A stretch of DNA of 64,000 bases from Podospora bellae-mahoneyi. Lineage: Eukaryota; Ascomycota; Sordariomycetes; Sordariales; Podosporaceae. The notes under the pieces are model-generated. The model had not been told where the DNA came from. It was given only the letters and a program-made list of their open reading frames with translations, and searched no databases. Positions 40,124 through 49,700 of the stretch are shown here, one piece after another (position 1 is the first letter of the stretch; each line of letters starts with the position of its first letter). Where the stretch lies: contig NC_085882.1 of the NCBI RefSeq assembly GCF_035222275.1, positions 379,501 to 443,500 on the forward strand, read 5' to 3'. The position numbers and the translations under genes are program-made.

Positions 40124-41373
40124 ATGGAGAGACCCGATAAGCCACTGACTCCGCCCGACGACCGGGACAGGAAGCGTGGTCGAGGCGACAGGGACCGCGT
40201 TGACAGAGACCGCGTTGACAGAGACCGTGGTGACAGAGATCGCGGTGATAGAGATCGCGGCGACAGAGACCGTGGCGATGACAAAGCCCGCGGTGATGAC
40301 AGAGCCCCAACTGGAGAAGCCGCTTCCTACTTTACCGCCGCTGCTCCCATATCCGGACCCAACGGCTCGATTGACCCCTATCCCATCGTCACCGACAGCT
40401 ACCGTCCTCCGCAAGGTCCAGACTCGTCCTATCCACCACGCCATGACTATGGCCGTCCACCTCCTGGCTCAGGCTACCCTCTCCCTTCCCACAGCACCGG
40501 TATCTCGCCCAACTACCCCCCAGTGTCGGGTGCCAACGGCGCCTCTGCATCCTACTATGGGACAGGCGTTGAATCGATGCCCGGTCCAGCGGCTACTTCA
40601 GGTGTTGGCATGAGCTACATTCCCCCTGCGCCTCTGTCCGGTCCTCCTCACCATGGGGCACTACCAATCCACTCGACAACACCGCTACCTCTCGCGGTGC
40701 AGTCCTCCTACTACAAGCCCACCCTCAAATCTGTGCGCCAGAAAGCTGAGAAGGAAGTTATTGAACTCGCCAACCTACAACGCCAGAGGAAGATGATCGC
40801 ATCCAAGGGCACCAGAAGAGATTATGATGAGATTTCGGACAAGATCAGAGCCCAGACAGCCACCGTCCTCGGTTATCTCAAGGGCCTGAGACAAGAGATG
40901 ATTCAAATTGTGGAAGACGCCGAGGACCAGAGGTGGAGAAGGTGGATCGTTGGCAGTATATTGTAAGCTCGGTTCTTGCGTTCCGTCTTCAAAACCACAC
41001 TAACAATATGCACAGTGGCACTTTTATCCCTCTTGTCAAGAAGCTCTTCCGAAGACCTTCAAGCGAGAAAAAGACCAAAACCAGGACGGAGTATGCCTTC
41101 ATCAAGTCCAAGAGTCTGCTCGGTCGCATTCTTGCCGCAACCAAAGGTCACAGGCCCGGCCTGACGACTGTCACCTTCTTTGTTTTTGCCGTTTTGTACA
41201 TCTTTTCGAATGAGGTGTCGCTGAGAGTGGCCAAGACGGCCTCCAAGCGGTTGAAGAAGCTGGTGAACAAGGTGGAGAGTACCAGTAATGGCAGGGACGG
41301 GGATGTCCTCAAGGATGACGACATCAAGTTGCTGAGCGGGTGGAGGTGGAGAGTGTTGGAGTTTATTGATTGA
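40124..41373 (+). CDS. RD-repeat protein with coiled coil and one transmembrane helix
   Basis: Two exons: 40124-40962 and 41016-41373, with an intron of 53 bases, GTAAGC donor, ACTAAC branch and CACAG acceptor; 398 residues. Residues 1-65 are an Arg-Asp array made of a 15-bp DNA tandem repeat. A Pro/Tyr/Gly/Ser-rich stretch follows to about residue 190. Then comes a charged helix (SVRQKAEKEVIELANLQRQRKM...EISDKIRAQTATVLGYLKGL). Exon 2 has a basic loop, one hydrophobic helix (LTTVTFFVFAVLYIFS) and a Lys-rich tail. I do not recognise the family. The architecture suggests a membrane-anchored protein with a disordered N terminus that could bind RNA or phase-separate; that is inference. Confidence 0.75.
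40187..40276 (+). repeat. six 15-bp tandem repeats encoding DRDRV/DRDRG
   Basis: Six head-to-tail units of the form GACAGRGAYCGNGNT in frame within the coding region. Differences between units are mainly synonymous, so the protein repeat is under constraint or the expansion is recent. Confidence 0.8.
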
Positions 41374-41904
41374 ACATGGGGGTGTGGTCTGTGTGGCTAT
41401 GAAGAATGTGAAATGAGGAATGACGAGATGACGATGATGAGTAACGATATGATTTTGTCTTTTTGGTCTTGTCTGTGTTTACTCAGAAAGCAGGCGAGGT
41501 GTTGGAGGATGAATGCATAATATGTTTTATATTGTGGCCTGTTAATGTATTTCACTGTTAAGGTTTTTGCCTCGAAAAGATGGTATTTAGAGTGTCGTTG
41601 ATGAAATTGTCATTTCATTCTATCGTACGTGCTCAGCATCTGGTGGATGGCTGAAGCCTCATCAAGTCTGGTCCAAATATCGTTAGTCCTTCTGCAAAGA
41701 CGGCATGTTTTCCTCCCAGGTAGAGCTCACATCATTTGCTCAGTCGGACTTCTTTACCCCGCTTGGCCGGTGTTGTATCAGCAGTGGAAGAGTAATTCAC
41801 AGGTTATGAAGAAGACGAGTTTTTCATCATGTGTAAATAACCAAGACCTGCGAAAGCGATTCAGTTTCACACAGGTTCCTGCTTCTCATCCCACTTCTGT
41901 CAAA
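41374..41904. other. intergenic, 3' UTR and promoter
   Basis: Holds the T-rich 3' end of the RD-repeat gene and the promoter of the esterase gene. An upstream frame that continues into the esterase has no protein character before the CAAAATGTC start. Confidence 0.5.
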
Positions 41905-42904
41905 ATGTCGCTAACAAACTGGTCGTTCACCCCTTTTCCTCCTCTGCCAGCTACTATTCTGCCCAATGCTGCGTTTTGGAATGCTACAAACCCAGTCAAT
42001 AATATCACCTACCAAATTCAAGTGTCATGGCCCTTTGAATGGTCGTCTCGCAATGTCGCCAACAAAACTGCCCTGTCCATGTAAACATTGTCCCTGAACC
42101 CCCCCTCCCCCCTTATCCCAGACCCACTACGTTGCTAACAGTTTGGATGAAAGGTATGTCCTTGACGGCAACGCCCTAGCCGGCACCGCCTCGGAAGCTT
42201 TCAAACGCCGCAAACCCGTCTCCTTCTCCCAGCCCGACGCGGTCGTCATCTCCGTCGGCTACCCCCTCACCGACTCCGTCTACGACCTTTCCCAACGCGC
42301 CACCGACTTTCGCCCTCCCCTTTCCACCCCCCAAACCCCACCCTCCGGCGCCGACCCCTTTCTCGCCTTTCTAACCTCCAGTTTGCGACCCTTTGTCAAA
42401 TCAACCGTCTTCCCCAACATCAACTTCACCCGCGACGCCCTCTACGGTCACTCCTTCGGCGGCCTCTTCGTTCTCTGGTCATTGATTCAGAACCCCAACA
42501 ACTTCGACACTTACCTCTCCGCCTCCCCCGCGCTGGACTGGAACAACGCTTCTCTGCTAAACGACATAACAACAAGACTAGGAAACGGAATTGACATTCC
42601 AGGCGAGCTCTACTCATCCAACCTCACCTCGTACAAGCTCTCCAAACCAGCCGTGATGATCACCTACGGGGAAATAGAGCAGTTTCCCCAGCGGAAGAGG
42701 ACCGAGACCGAGGCGGAATTCCAGTTTCGCAAAAACTTTATCCAGCCGTTCAAGATGACGCGGTATGCGCGGGAAGCGTTTGATAGGATCGAGGGGAGCG
42801 GAAGGGTGAGGGATGTGGCAGTCAAGGAGTACAAAGGGCAGGACCACAGCAGTGTTGGGGCGAGCGCGGTGAATGATGGGGTGGATTATTTTATTGATTG
42901 GTAG
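41905..42904 (+). CDS. IroE/Fes-type alpha/beta-hydrolase, putative siderophore esterase
   Basis: Exons 41905-42080 and 42142-42904 (intron 61 bases, GTAAAC donor, GCTAAC branch near the acceptor); 312 residues. The putative-esterase fold (esterase D superfamily) shows YVLDGNALAGTASEAF after the first strands, VVISVGYPLTD, the nucleophile elbow YGHSFGGLFVLWSL with catalytic Ser, SPALDWNNASLL, and a C-terminal GQDHSSV with the probable catalytic His. Fungal members hydrolyse ester-type siderophores such as triacetylfusarinine in the cytosol, releasing iron. No signal peptide, consistent with that. The start at 41905 is chosen for its context and because family sequence (NAAFWNATNPVNNITYQIQV) follows. 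Substrate assignment is by family only. Confidence 0.8.
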
Positions 42905-42999
42905 CCTGTACGAGCTTTTCGTGAATGGCGAAAGGGTAAAAATGAAAATAGGTGGTAGTTGCATGCAGCATGATCTTTTGAAGAGATGCGGTAAATATG

Positions 43000-43013
43000 A
43001 AAAAGAGGAAAAA
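43000..43013 (-). terminator. two T5 runs, terminator of tRNA-Ser
   Basis: On the minus strand TTTTT occurs twice within 14 bases, directly after the tRNA-Ser 3' end. Confidence 0.65.
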
Positions 43014-43018
43014 GAACT

Positions 43019-43100
43019 CGACGTGGGCCTGATTCGAACAGACGCTCCCGAAGGAACAAGATTTCTAGTCTTGCGCATTAGACCACTCTGCCACCACGCC
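43019..43100 (-). tRNA. tRNA-Ser(AGA)
   Basis: Class II tRNA with a long variable arm (TTCCTTCGGGAGC). Acceptor GGCGTGG pairs with CCACGTC (one G-U). Anticodon stem CAAGA pairs with TCTTG around loop CTAGAAA, giving anticodon AGA. The T-arm is TCTG-TTCGAAT-CAGG. No intron. It lies just behind the esterase gene, pointing towards it. Confidence 0.92.
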
Positions 43101-43214
43101 TGAAGTAAATTAGTTATGCAGGGTAGGCTATATGGAGTGTACTGCTTTCCCCCAGGCCTGACACAACTCGGGGGCACCAAGGGAATGAGAGATGTGAAAT
43201 ACCAGACTGAACTT

Positions 43215-43515
43215 CTAGACATCAACACACACTTCCTCAGCCATCACCGAAAATTCCCTAAACCGGTCTCTCACCCTCTTCTCTTGCATCTTCACGACAA
43301 ACCGGGCGTACGCAGCCAGGTCTTTCCCTCCTCTGATTGACCGGGCAGTGGCCTTGGGATCGACCTGGAAGCAGCCAATCTGACTCCTGTATCCAAACAA
43401 TCTCCTCTCACCATAACCCTCACCCGGTTCATCCACCCTCATCCACATCTTGAACAGTTCCTTGCGCTTCTTGCCTGATCTGATGGGAACCTCATATCCT
43501 TCAATACCTCTCCGG
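43215..43515 (-). pseudogene. C-terminal fragment of an unidentified conserved-looking gene
   Basis: About 100 codons of very protein-like sequence: YEVPIRSGKKRKELFKMWMRV, GERRLFGYRSQIGCFQVD, GGKDLAAYARFVVKM. It ends at a stop at 43215. Upstream the frame meets TAA at about 43530 without a clear acceptor, and the next 300 bases are low-complexity sequence and the end of the F-box pseudogene. I see no start and no earlier exon, so I take it as the severed 3' end of a larger gene; a small gene with an undetected first exon is possible. Family not recognised. Confidence 0.4.
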
Positions 43516-43822
43516 CAACGTTGTTATCCCCTAGTTTATTCACCGAGCTCGTGCATGTGAACTCCCGCCAACGCCATGTCGGGGTATGTATCCAAAACGC
43601 CGCACAAGGCATCAAAAAAAAAAAAAAGACTCCACAACATCGGCGCCGGATGTTTGGGTTGATGCGCCTGCGCGTTCACCAGTGCCGGCCTGTTCAAGCT
43701 GCTTTTGTGGCTGACGATGAAATCGACGATTGCCCGGTTGATGAAGATGTTTTTGTGCGTTATTTTCCTTCAAGCATGCCATCCAGTCAGGAACATGGCG
43801 GCTTTCTGTGCCGCCCCCACAC
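43516..43822. other. spacer with A14 tract
   Basis: No gene. A run of 14 A (about 43614-43627) interrupts otherwise mixed sequence. It lies between two decayed genes. Confidence 0.45.
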
Positions 43823-44995
43823 CTAGGCGCCGTGTCTTGCCACTCCAAACATCACCGAAGCCTGGGAGTCTGAGGGCATCCCCAACCCGCCCATAGAAAC
43901 GGTCAATTTCTCGAGACCGTCCATGTCCCGGAAAAAGAACTCGCCCATCCGATGGACAGCGTGGACGTACCCGCCTGTGCGAGTGATCATCTTGCGTGCG
44001 CGGCCGCCGTCGAGGGTGGAGGTCATGAGGTGGACCTCATAAGACTCGAGCATAGAGCGGTAGTTCTTCCGCTCTTGCGACTGGAACGTCGGAACCGGGC
44101 GGGGGTGCCAGTTCTCGAGGATCAACTTTCGAGGCGCAATGCCGCCACCCTTCGATACCTCGTCAAAGGTGTTGCGCCAGAGCCGGCGCATGGTGATATT
44201 CAACTCCCGCCTCAACACGTCGTCCCAGCTCTTCTCAAGGTTCTTAAATATGCCGTCTGCGCTCAGGGGATGAAGTCCGCCTGCTGCGAGTAGTCATGCG
44301 GGAAGTTGATGCTGAATATCTTCAAATTCGGGAACAGCCTGTCTGGGTCCTTGGCGCGAGCAGCTTAGAAAAGGGCAATGGCGCTTGGAGGGAGTTGGTC
44401 CCGTGGAGGACGGGTGCTATGATCCTCCCATATAGAACCACGGGAAGTCCAATCTTCCCATAGCTCGTCCAGCCACTCTTCGTCTTCCTGCTCTTCTCTC
44501 CGTGCTTCATCGCTGTCATACTCCGAGTCCTTGTCCGGGTCCGGGTCCGGGGCATCTTCATCAGGTTTGCCGTCAGTGCGTGGGGACGTACATGATGCTG
44601 CTGTCTCGGTGCAGAATGGGCCGCTTCCAGAGGTCTGTATCCATGATGTCGTCCGTTTTGTAAGCGTAGCCGACAAAGCGGAGGGTTTTGTCATACTTCC
44701 CATGGCTTTGAGCTGCGAGCAGGGCGGGATTGGATATGACCTGGGCGTTGGAGAAGGTGAGTGTGTGACAGAGGAAGGGGAGAAGACGCTGGCGGACAGA
44801 ATGACTTGTCTCTGCACGAGAAATGCGGTCTTTCCCCGAGAGGCGGTCGAGAATAGAGCCGAAAGTTTCGAAAGGCAAGGTCGCGAGGGCTGCGTCACGG
44901 TCAGGTTGGTGGTGCTGAAGGGGAAGTAAAGATTGAGCTTGACGAAGGGAATTGGCACAGCCGTCCGGCTTTATAGACATTTTAGACATGAACAC
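43823..44995 (-). pseudogene. F-box gene with frameshifts and a stop
   Basis: The start MFMSKMSIKPDG leads into an F-box (LATLPFETFGSILDRLSGKDRISRAETSHSVRQRLLPFL). The frame breaks at about 44575, where the natural continuation (DGKPDEDAPDPDPDKDSEYDSDE) is in another frame. A TAA at about 44365 interrupts it, and after SINFPHDYSQQADF a further one-base slip at about 44275 is needed to reach LRRELNITMRRLWRNTFDEV, which runs to the stop at 43823. No introns with usable sites explain these breaks. Ordinary fungal F-box genes of this size are single-exon, so I call it a pseudogene with at least three lesions. Confidence 0.6.
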
Positions 44996-45245
44996 ATCAG
45001 CCCTTGCTGTAATAGTTGATGCCGATGATTTGCCAAATGATGAAGGTTACCTGATTAGAAGTGGGGCAAGTCCCTCGCTGCCTGGCCGCTCGCATGTACA
45101 TCATACCATGATGCAGAGGGAATAGGTGAGAAATAAGGCCTACTGAAATCCGGGTCACAGGCTAACTCTATTTATGATGCTAGGGATATCTATGGAAACT
45201 TGCGTAATCTGAAACATAAAGTAACCCAGTCGTCATTTCGTCCAC

Positions 45246-47329
45246 TTAGCTCTTCTCCTTGTCCTCCTTGAGCGACACAATCCGGTTCAGAACAATCTTG
45301 TCATCTGTGCTATCCGAGTCCATGGCCTAGAATTCAGGTTAGCATCAGGCATATCCACCAAAACGAGGAGACTTACAAAGTAGCCAACACGCATGCCCTG
45401 GAACCGAACAGACTCGGGACCGCCCTTGCCGAGCTTGTCCTCGCCGGCAGCCTCGGGCCAAGGAGCGCGTTTCCTGACCTCATCAAAGCCAGACTCAACC
45501 AGAGCGTTCGGGTAAATGATCTCACTATCGGGATTAAGATCGGACAAGAAGCCACCTTCGGCACCGGTTGGGTTATTGGACTTGAAAAGGGAGTTGTAGA
45601 TGCGGGCCTCGCATCTCTTGGACCCAGCGCTCTCAGCAGGCACCCACTGGATGAAGGTCTTTGGCTTCTTGCCAGAACGGTCAAAGACAGCCTTGATCTC
45701 GGTCACAAGGCCGGTGGTCTCATCCTTGGTGAAGCTTGTGGCGGTAATGGGGAAGGGTGCCTGGAGCAAGCCCACCGTCTTGCCTGGGGCCAAGCGGAAG
45801 TAGTCCTTGCTGTCGACCTCACGGAAATCGGAGCGGTCGATGTACACAGTCTGGGAGAATTTGATCTTGTGGTCTCCCATGGCCGGGTTCTTGGGTGAGA
45901 AGGGGACGGTGAGGTCAGTGCCCTCAAACTCGCTTGACTCCAGGACCACAGGAACCGGGTCCAACACCAGCATCAAGCGCGGGACTGTTCGTTCAAGGTA
46001 GCGCCGAATGGTCTGCTCAAAGCGGGACATCTGGATGATGCTGTTCGTCGTGGTCACGCCGAGCTCGTTGACGAATTCCAGGATGGCACCCGGTGGGACG
46101 CTATCAACACATTAGCATATCCGACTCAAACTCAAGAGGCGTCAGAAGGGCATGACAATCAAAATTCTCACTCACCCCTTTCGGCGTATAGCGATGAGCG
46201 TGTGTAATCGGGGATCGTTCCAGCCTCTGACGATCCCCTTATCGACAAGCTCCTTCAGCTTGCGCTTGCTGAGTACGGAACCCTCGATGCTCAGTCGGCC
46301 ATATTCGCGCTGCATAGGCTGATATTCAACCAGCCTCTGATTCAGCCACTCGTACGACGTCCTGCTGAGAAAAAACTCGACTGTACAAAGCGAGTGGGTG
46401 ATCTTCTCGAAGCTATCACACAAACAGTGGGTAAAATCGTAGGTGGGGTAGATAACCCACTTATCACCGGTCCTGTGGTGAGGTTTGTTCAGTACTCGGT
46501 ACGCCGCCAGATCCCAATTCTGGGGGTTGGGGTCATTGATGTCCTGCTTCATGCGCAGGAAAGCCTCCCTGGGCTTGTACTCGCCGTCCCGCATGGCCCT
46601 GAACTTTTTGAGGTTTTCCTCGACAGACTGGTTGGCGTGCTCGCATCGGTAACGAGGGCTGGCTCCCTTCTCCCCACCGCGCTGCTTCTTCACCTCCTGG
46701 TCGTCGCAGTGGCACACGTATGCGTTTCCCTGCTCGATCAGTTTCTCGGCGAGCGCGTATAGGGTATCGAAGTGGTCGCTTGAATAGGTGATCTTGTACG
46801 GTTCAAAGCCGAGCCAACGGACTGTTTCTTCGATCGAGGTGAAGTACTCCTCTTCCTCGCTCTCAGGATTTGTATCGTCCATACGTAAGTAGGTATATCC
46901 TCCATGGTATCTGGCAAAGCCAAAGTTGACGGCGATTGCCTTGGCATGACCGATATGTAGGTGACCGTTTGGCTCGGGGGGGAATCTGGTAATAACTGGC
47001 TTCACGGGACGCTCCTTGTAAACATCATTCAAGAAGCCCTGTTTGAACATGGAATCCGTGTCGATTGGGACATCTTCGACCTTTTCCTTCTTCGGCTGCT
47101 GAGTCTTTGGCGGCGCGGCAGCATTGCTTGCCTCCTTGTTCTTGTCCTTCGACGCCTTTTTTGCGCGTTTTGCCAGTCTCTTCTTCAGTTCTCCCTTGGA
47201 AACCCACTCGCCGGTCTCCTCGTCAAGCTGAAGCTTTGGGGAATTGTCGACCGTAGGGGCAGTATCGGGCGCGGTAGGCGCGTCGGTGATGTCGAGCTTG
47301 GCCGTCGACTCGGCGATGGAGTCAGCCAT
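45246..47329 (-). CDS. glutaminyl-tRNA synthetase
   Basis: Three exons: 46176-47329, 45377-46100 and 45246-45326. Introns of 75 and 50 bases have GTGAGT and GTAAGT donors, and all phases agree, giving 652 residues. The N-terminal extension is Lys-rich ([18 protein letters not shown]). The class I catalytic core has [20 protein letters not shown] (HIGH motif), [12 protein letters not shown] and the KMSKS-equivalent VLSKRKL. The two C-terminal anticodon-binding beta barrels follow ([21 protein letters not shown]). The enzyme charges tRNA-Gln in the cytoplasm; it may also serve mitochondria through the amidotransferase route only indirectly. The last exon encodes [20 protein letters not shown]. 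Essential housekeeping gene, intact. Confidence 0.95.
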
Positions 47330-48089
47330 GGTAGCGGTGGATTGATTCGATTGAAAGAAAAACGAAGGCGCACAGTCGACGGGACGGAGCCAGACGTTTA
47401 AGACTGACTGGAAGTGGAGGCGATGTGACAGCGTTATCGCCGGGTGAGTCAGTAAAATGTTTGGAGTTGCACAACTGCCACTGCCACAAAGGGGTGTTTG
47501 GAGGGGTCCATCCGACACTGAGTGGAACCCCACCTTGTCCCGCCTCTGGCTGTGTCTCGGCGCGATAAGATAAGCTGAGGTACCACGGAATTCCCAGGTT
47601 CCAGACCTCAATGACTCCCTCTCTGCTGGAGACCGGCCAGATGTCGATCTTCTCTCGGGCCGTCCGATGGTGTTCTAGTGCCCTGCACCTGTGCGGGCTG
47701 TCAACGTCACTGGACGTTAGCTAGGGAGCAGAGAGACAGCCATTATTGGCCTGGCTATGGGGGATCGCTGACTACTTGAGACGAACGATCAGCCATATAC
47801 TACTCTCGTCGTAGAATATTAGATCAGACAGTTTGGAGCTCAAGAATTTCATGACTTTTTATTGTCGCCTGGTCCCGTCCGTTGCATGCCCGCTTGCTAA
47901 AATTACCCCGCGATTCTAGAACGGCCACCACCCCGCATCTGTTGATAGGTAGGCTTGCTCAAGCTTTCCCATCGCACTGCTCACCTGCTTGGCCACGGGC
48001 ACGCAACCTACCTTACCTGTCCTAGTCCATACTTTCACCTTGCCCAGCACCTCAGTTTGCTGAGTCTTTCCCCAACATCAACAACATCC
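47330..48089. other. divergent promoter region
   Basis: Separates the GlnRS gene from the macrodomain gene. No coding frame is supported. Confidence 0.5.
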
Positions 48090-48934
48090 ATGCTCTTTCG
48101 GCACACCGCCAAGATGACCGTCCTCAAGGCTGCCGACATCCCCTCCGTCTCCCTTCTCTACAAGCTCCACAAGCTGTCAGCCGCACCTGCTGACACCAAG
48201 CTTGTGAAGACTCTCTTGGGACCGACCGAGATCCCTCCCCCTTCTAAATCTCTCAACGACCGTGTTGCCGTGTACCGTGCCGACATCACTTCTCTCGCCG
48301 TCGATGCCATCGTCAATGCCGCCAACCGCTCCCTTCTCGGGGGCGGTGGCGTAGACGGTGCCATTCATCGGGCAGCTGGCCGGGGCCTGTACGAAGAGTG
48401 CAAGAAGTTGAATGGGTGCAAGACTGGCTCAGCCAAGATCACAGACGCCTATGACCTGCCATGCCACAGGGTCATTCACGCTGTCGGCCCCGTCTACGAC
48501 CCGGCGGATCATGACACGAGCGAGAAGCTGCTGGTCGGCTGCTACACAACAAGCTTGGAGCTCGCCGTTGAACACGAGTGCCGCACAATCGCCTTCAGTG
48601 CACTCAGCACCGGTATATATGGCTACCCAAGTCGGGAGGCCGCGCCCGCAGCGTTGAGTGCCATTCGCAAATTCTTGACCGGGAAGGACGGGGACAAGAT
48701 TGACAAGGTGATACTTGTTACGTTTGAGAAGAAGGATGTGGATGCTTACACCGAGTTCGTCCCGTAAGTTTCTCCACATGCTGGCCAAGCATTACCTCCA
48801 ACGTGCTGACGAACATACACAGACATTACTTTCCTCCTGTTTCCGAAGGCTCAACATCCGATGCCGTCGCACAAGAGCTTCCCAGCGCCCCAACATCGGA
48901 CCTAGTGGATCCCGAAGAGGCCGACAAGAGATAG
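48090..48934 (+). CDS. MacroD-type macrodomain protein (ADP-ribosyl hydrolase)
   Basis: Two exons, 48090-48763 and 48823-48934 (intron 59 bases, GTAAGT donor); 261 residues from the first ATG or 253 from 48114 (MTVLKAADIPS). The macrodomain fills most of it. VAVYRADITSLAVDAIVNAANRSLLGGGGVDGAIHRAAG, split over strand 1 and the ADP-ribose loop, is the MacroD signature with its Asn and GGGGVDG. Then come CKTGSAKITDAYDLP, VIHAVGP and the second loop ALSTGIYGYP. Such enzymes remove ADP-ribose from Asp/Glu or deacetylate O-acetyl-ADP-ribose. The C-terminal tail after FVPHYFPPVS is disordered. With the shorter start the protein is cytosolic/nuclear; the longer one (LFRHTAK) might give weak mitochondrial targeting. 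Confidence 0.88.
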
Positions 48935-49700
48935 GCATGGCTGAGGAGAATAAGGCAAAACCAGGTGGTAGATTTCACGGAGTTCCGGAAAAAAAAGTGA
49001 CTCCCAGACATGTTTGGGAGGAGGGCGTAATTGGTAGCTCAGTGCTTGGAACTGGTGGCTGGCTGGCTTAGAGGCACAACACAAGACGGTCCTCGGGTAT
49101 TATCTTGTGTGGCGTTAGTATTATAGGTCCGTTCTTGACAGCTTGGTGCTTGCAATACCAAGACTGAAACTCGCTATGGCCAACGTGAACCCAAGGGTGA
49201 ACTTTACCTTTCTTGCTTCCCTTGTGCACGTGTAAAGACAGGGTTATGCTTTGGCGCCAAGACCCTAAATGGATTAAGTTGATGCTTGTGGAGACCACAG
49301 ACAACAACGGAGCAACTGGGACGATTCAACTTGTTCCTTTGGCATCATCCAGTCCCCCATCCAGTCTGCCTTGCACCATTGAAACATCTCCTCTCAGAAA
49401 GCTGTCTATTTGTGGGCTTCCATTCGATGTGGCACCAAGGTCCATGTACCTACTCCCACAGTTAGTTGTCTTCTGTCCACTACCAGCTTGACCATGCATC
49501 AACCCTGAGCCTCAGCAGGCGCGCTGCCTTTTTCTGCAACGCATGAGCATCTTTACGCAGAGCATGGGTGTTTTTCGTCAGGTGCTCGTTATAACAGCCA
49601 TCATGTGTTTCTATCCTTGGCCGCCGGTTCTGTTCCCGTTAACTACTCTTGAAGCCTCGACATCCCAATGGTTTGCCCAACCCCAGGACAATGACCAGAC
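48935..49700. other. intergenic, nothing recognised
   Basis: Promoter of the S41 peptidase gene and 3' UTR of the macrodomain gene. Short frames only. Confidence 0.5.
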
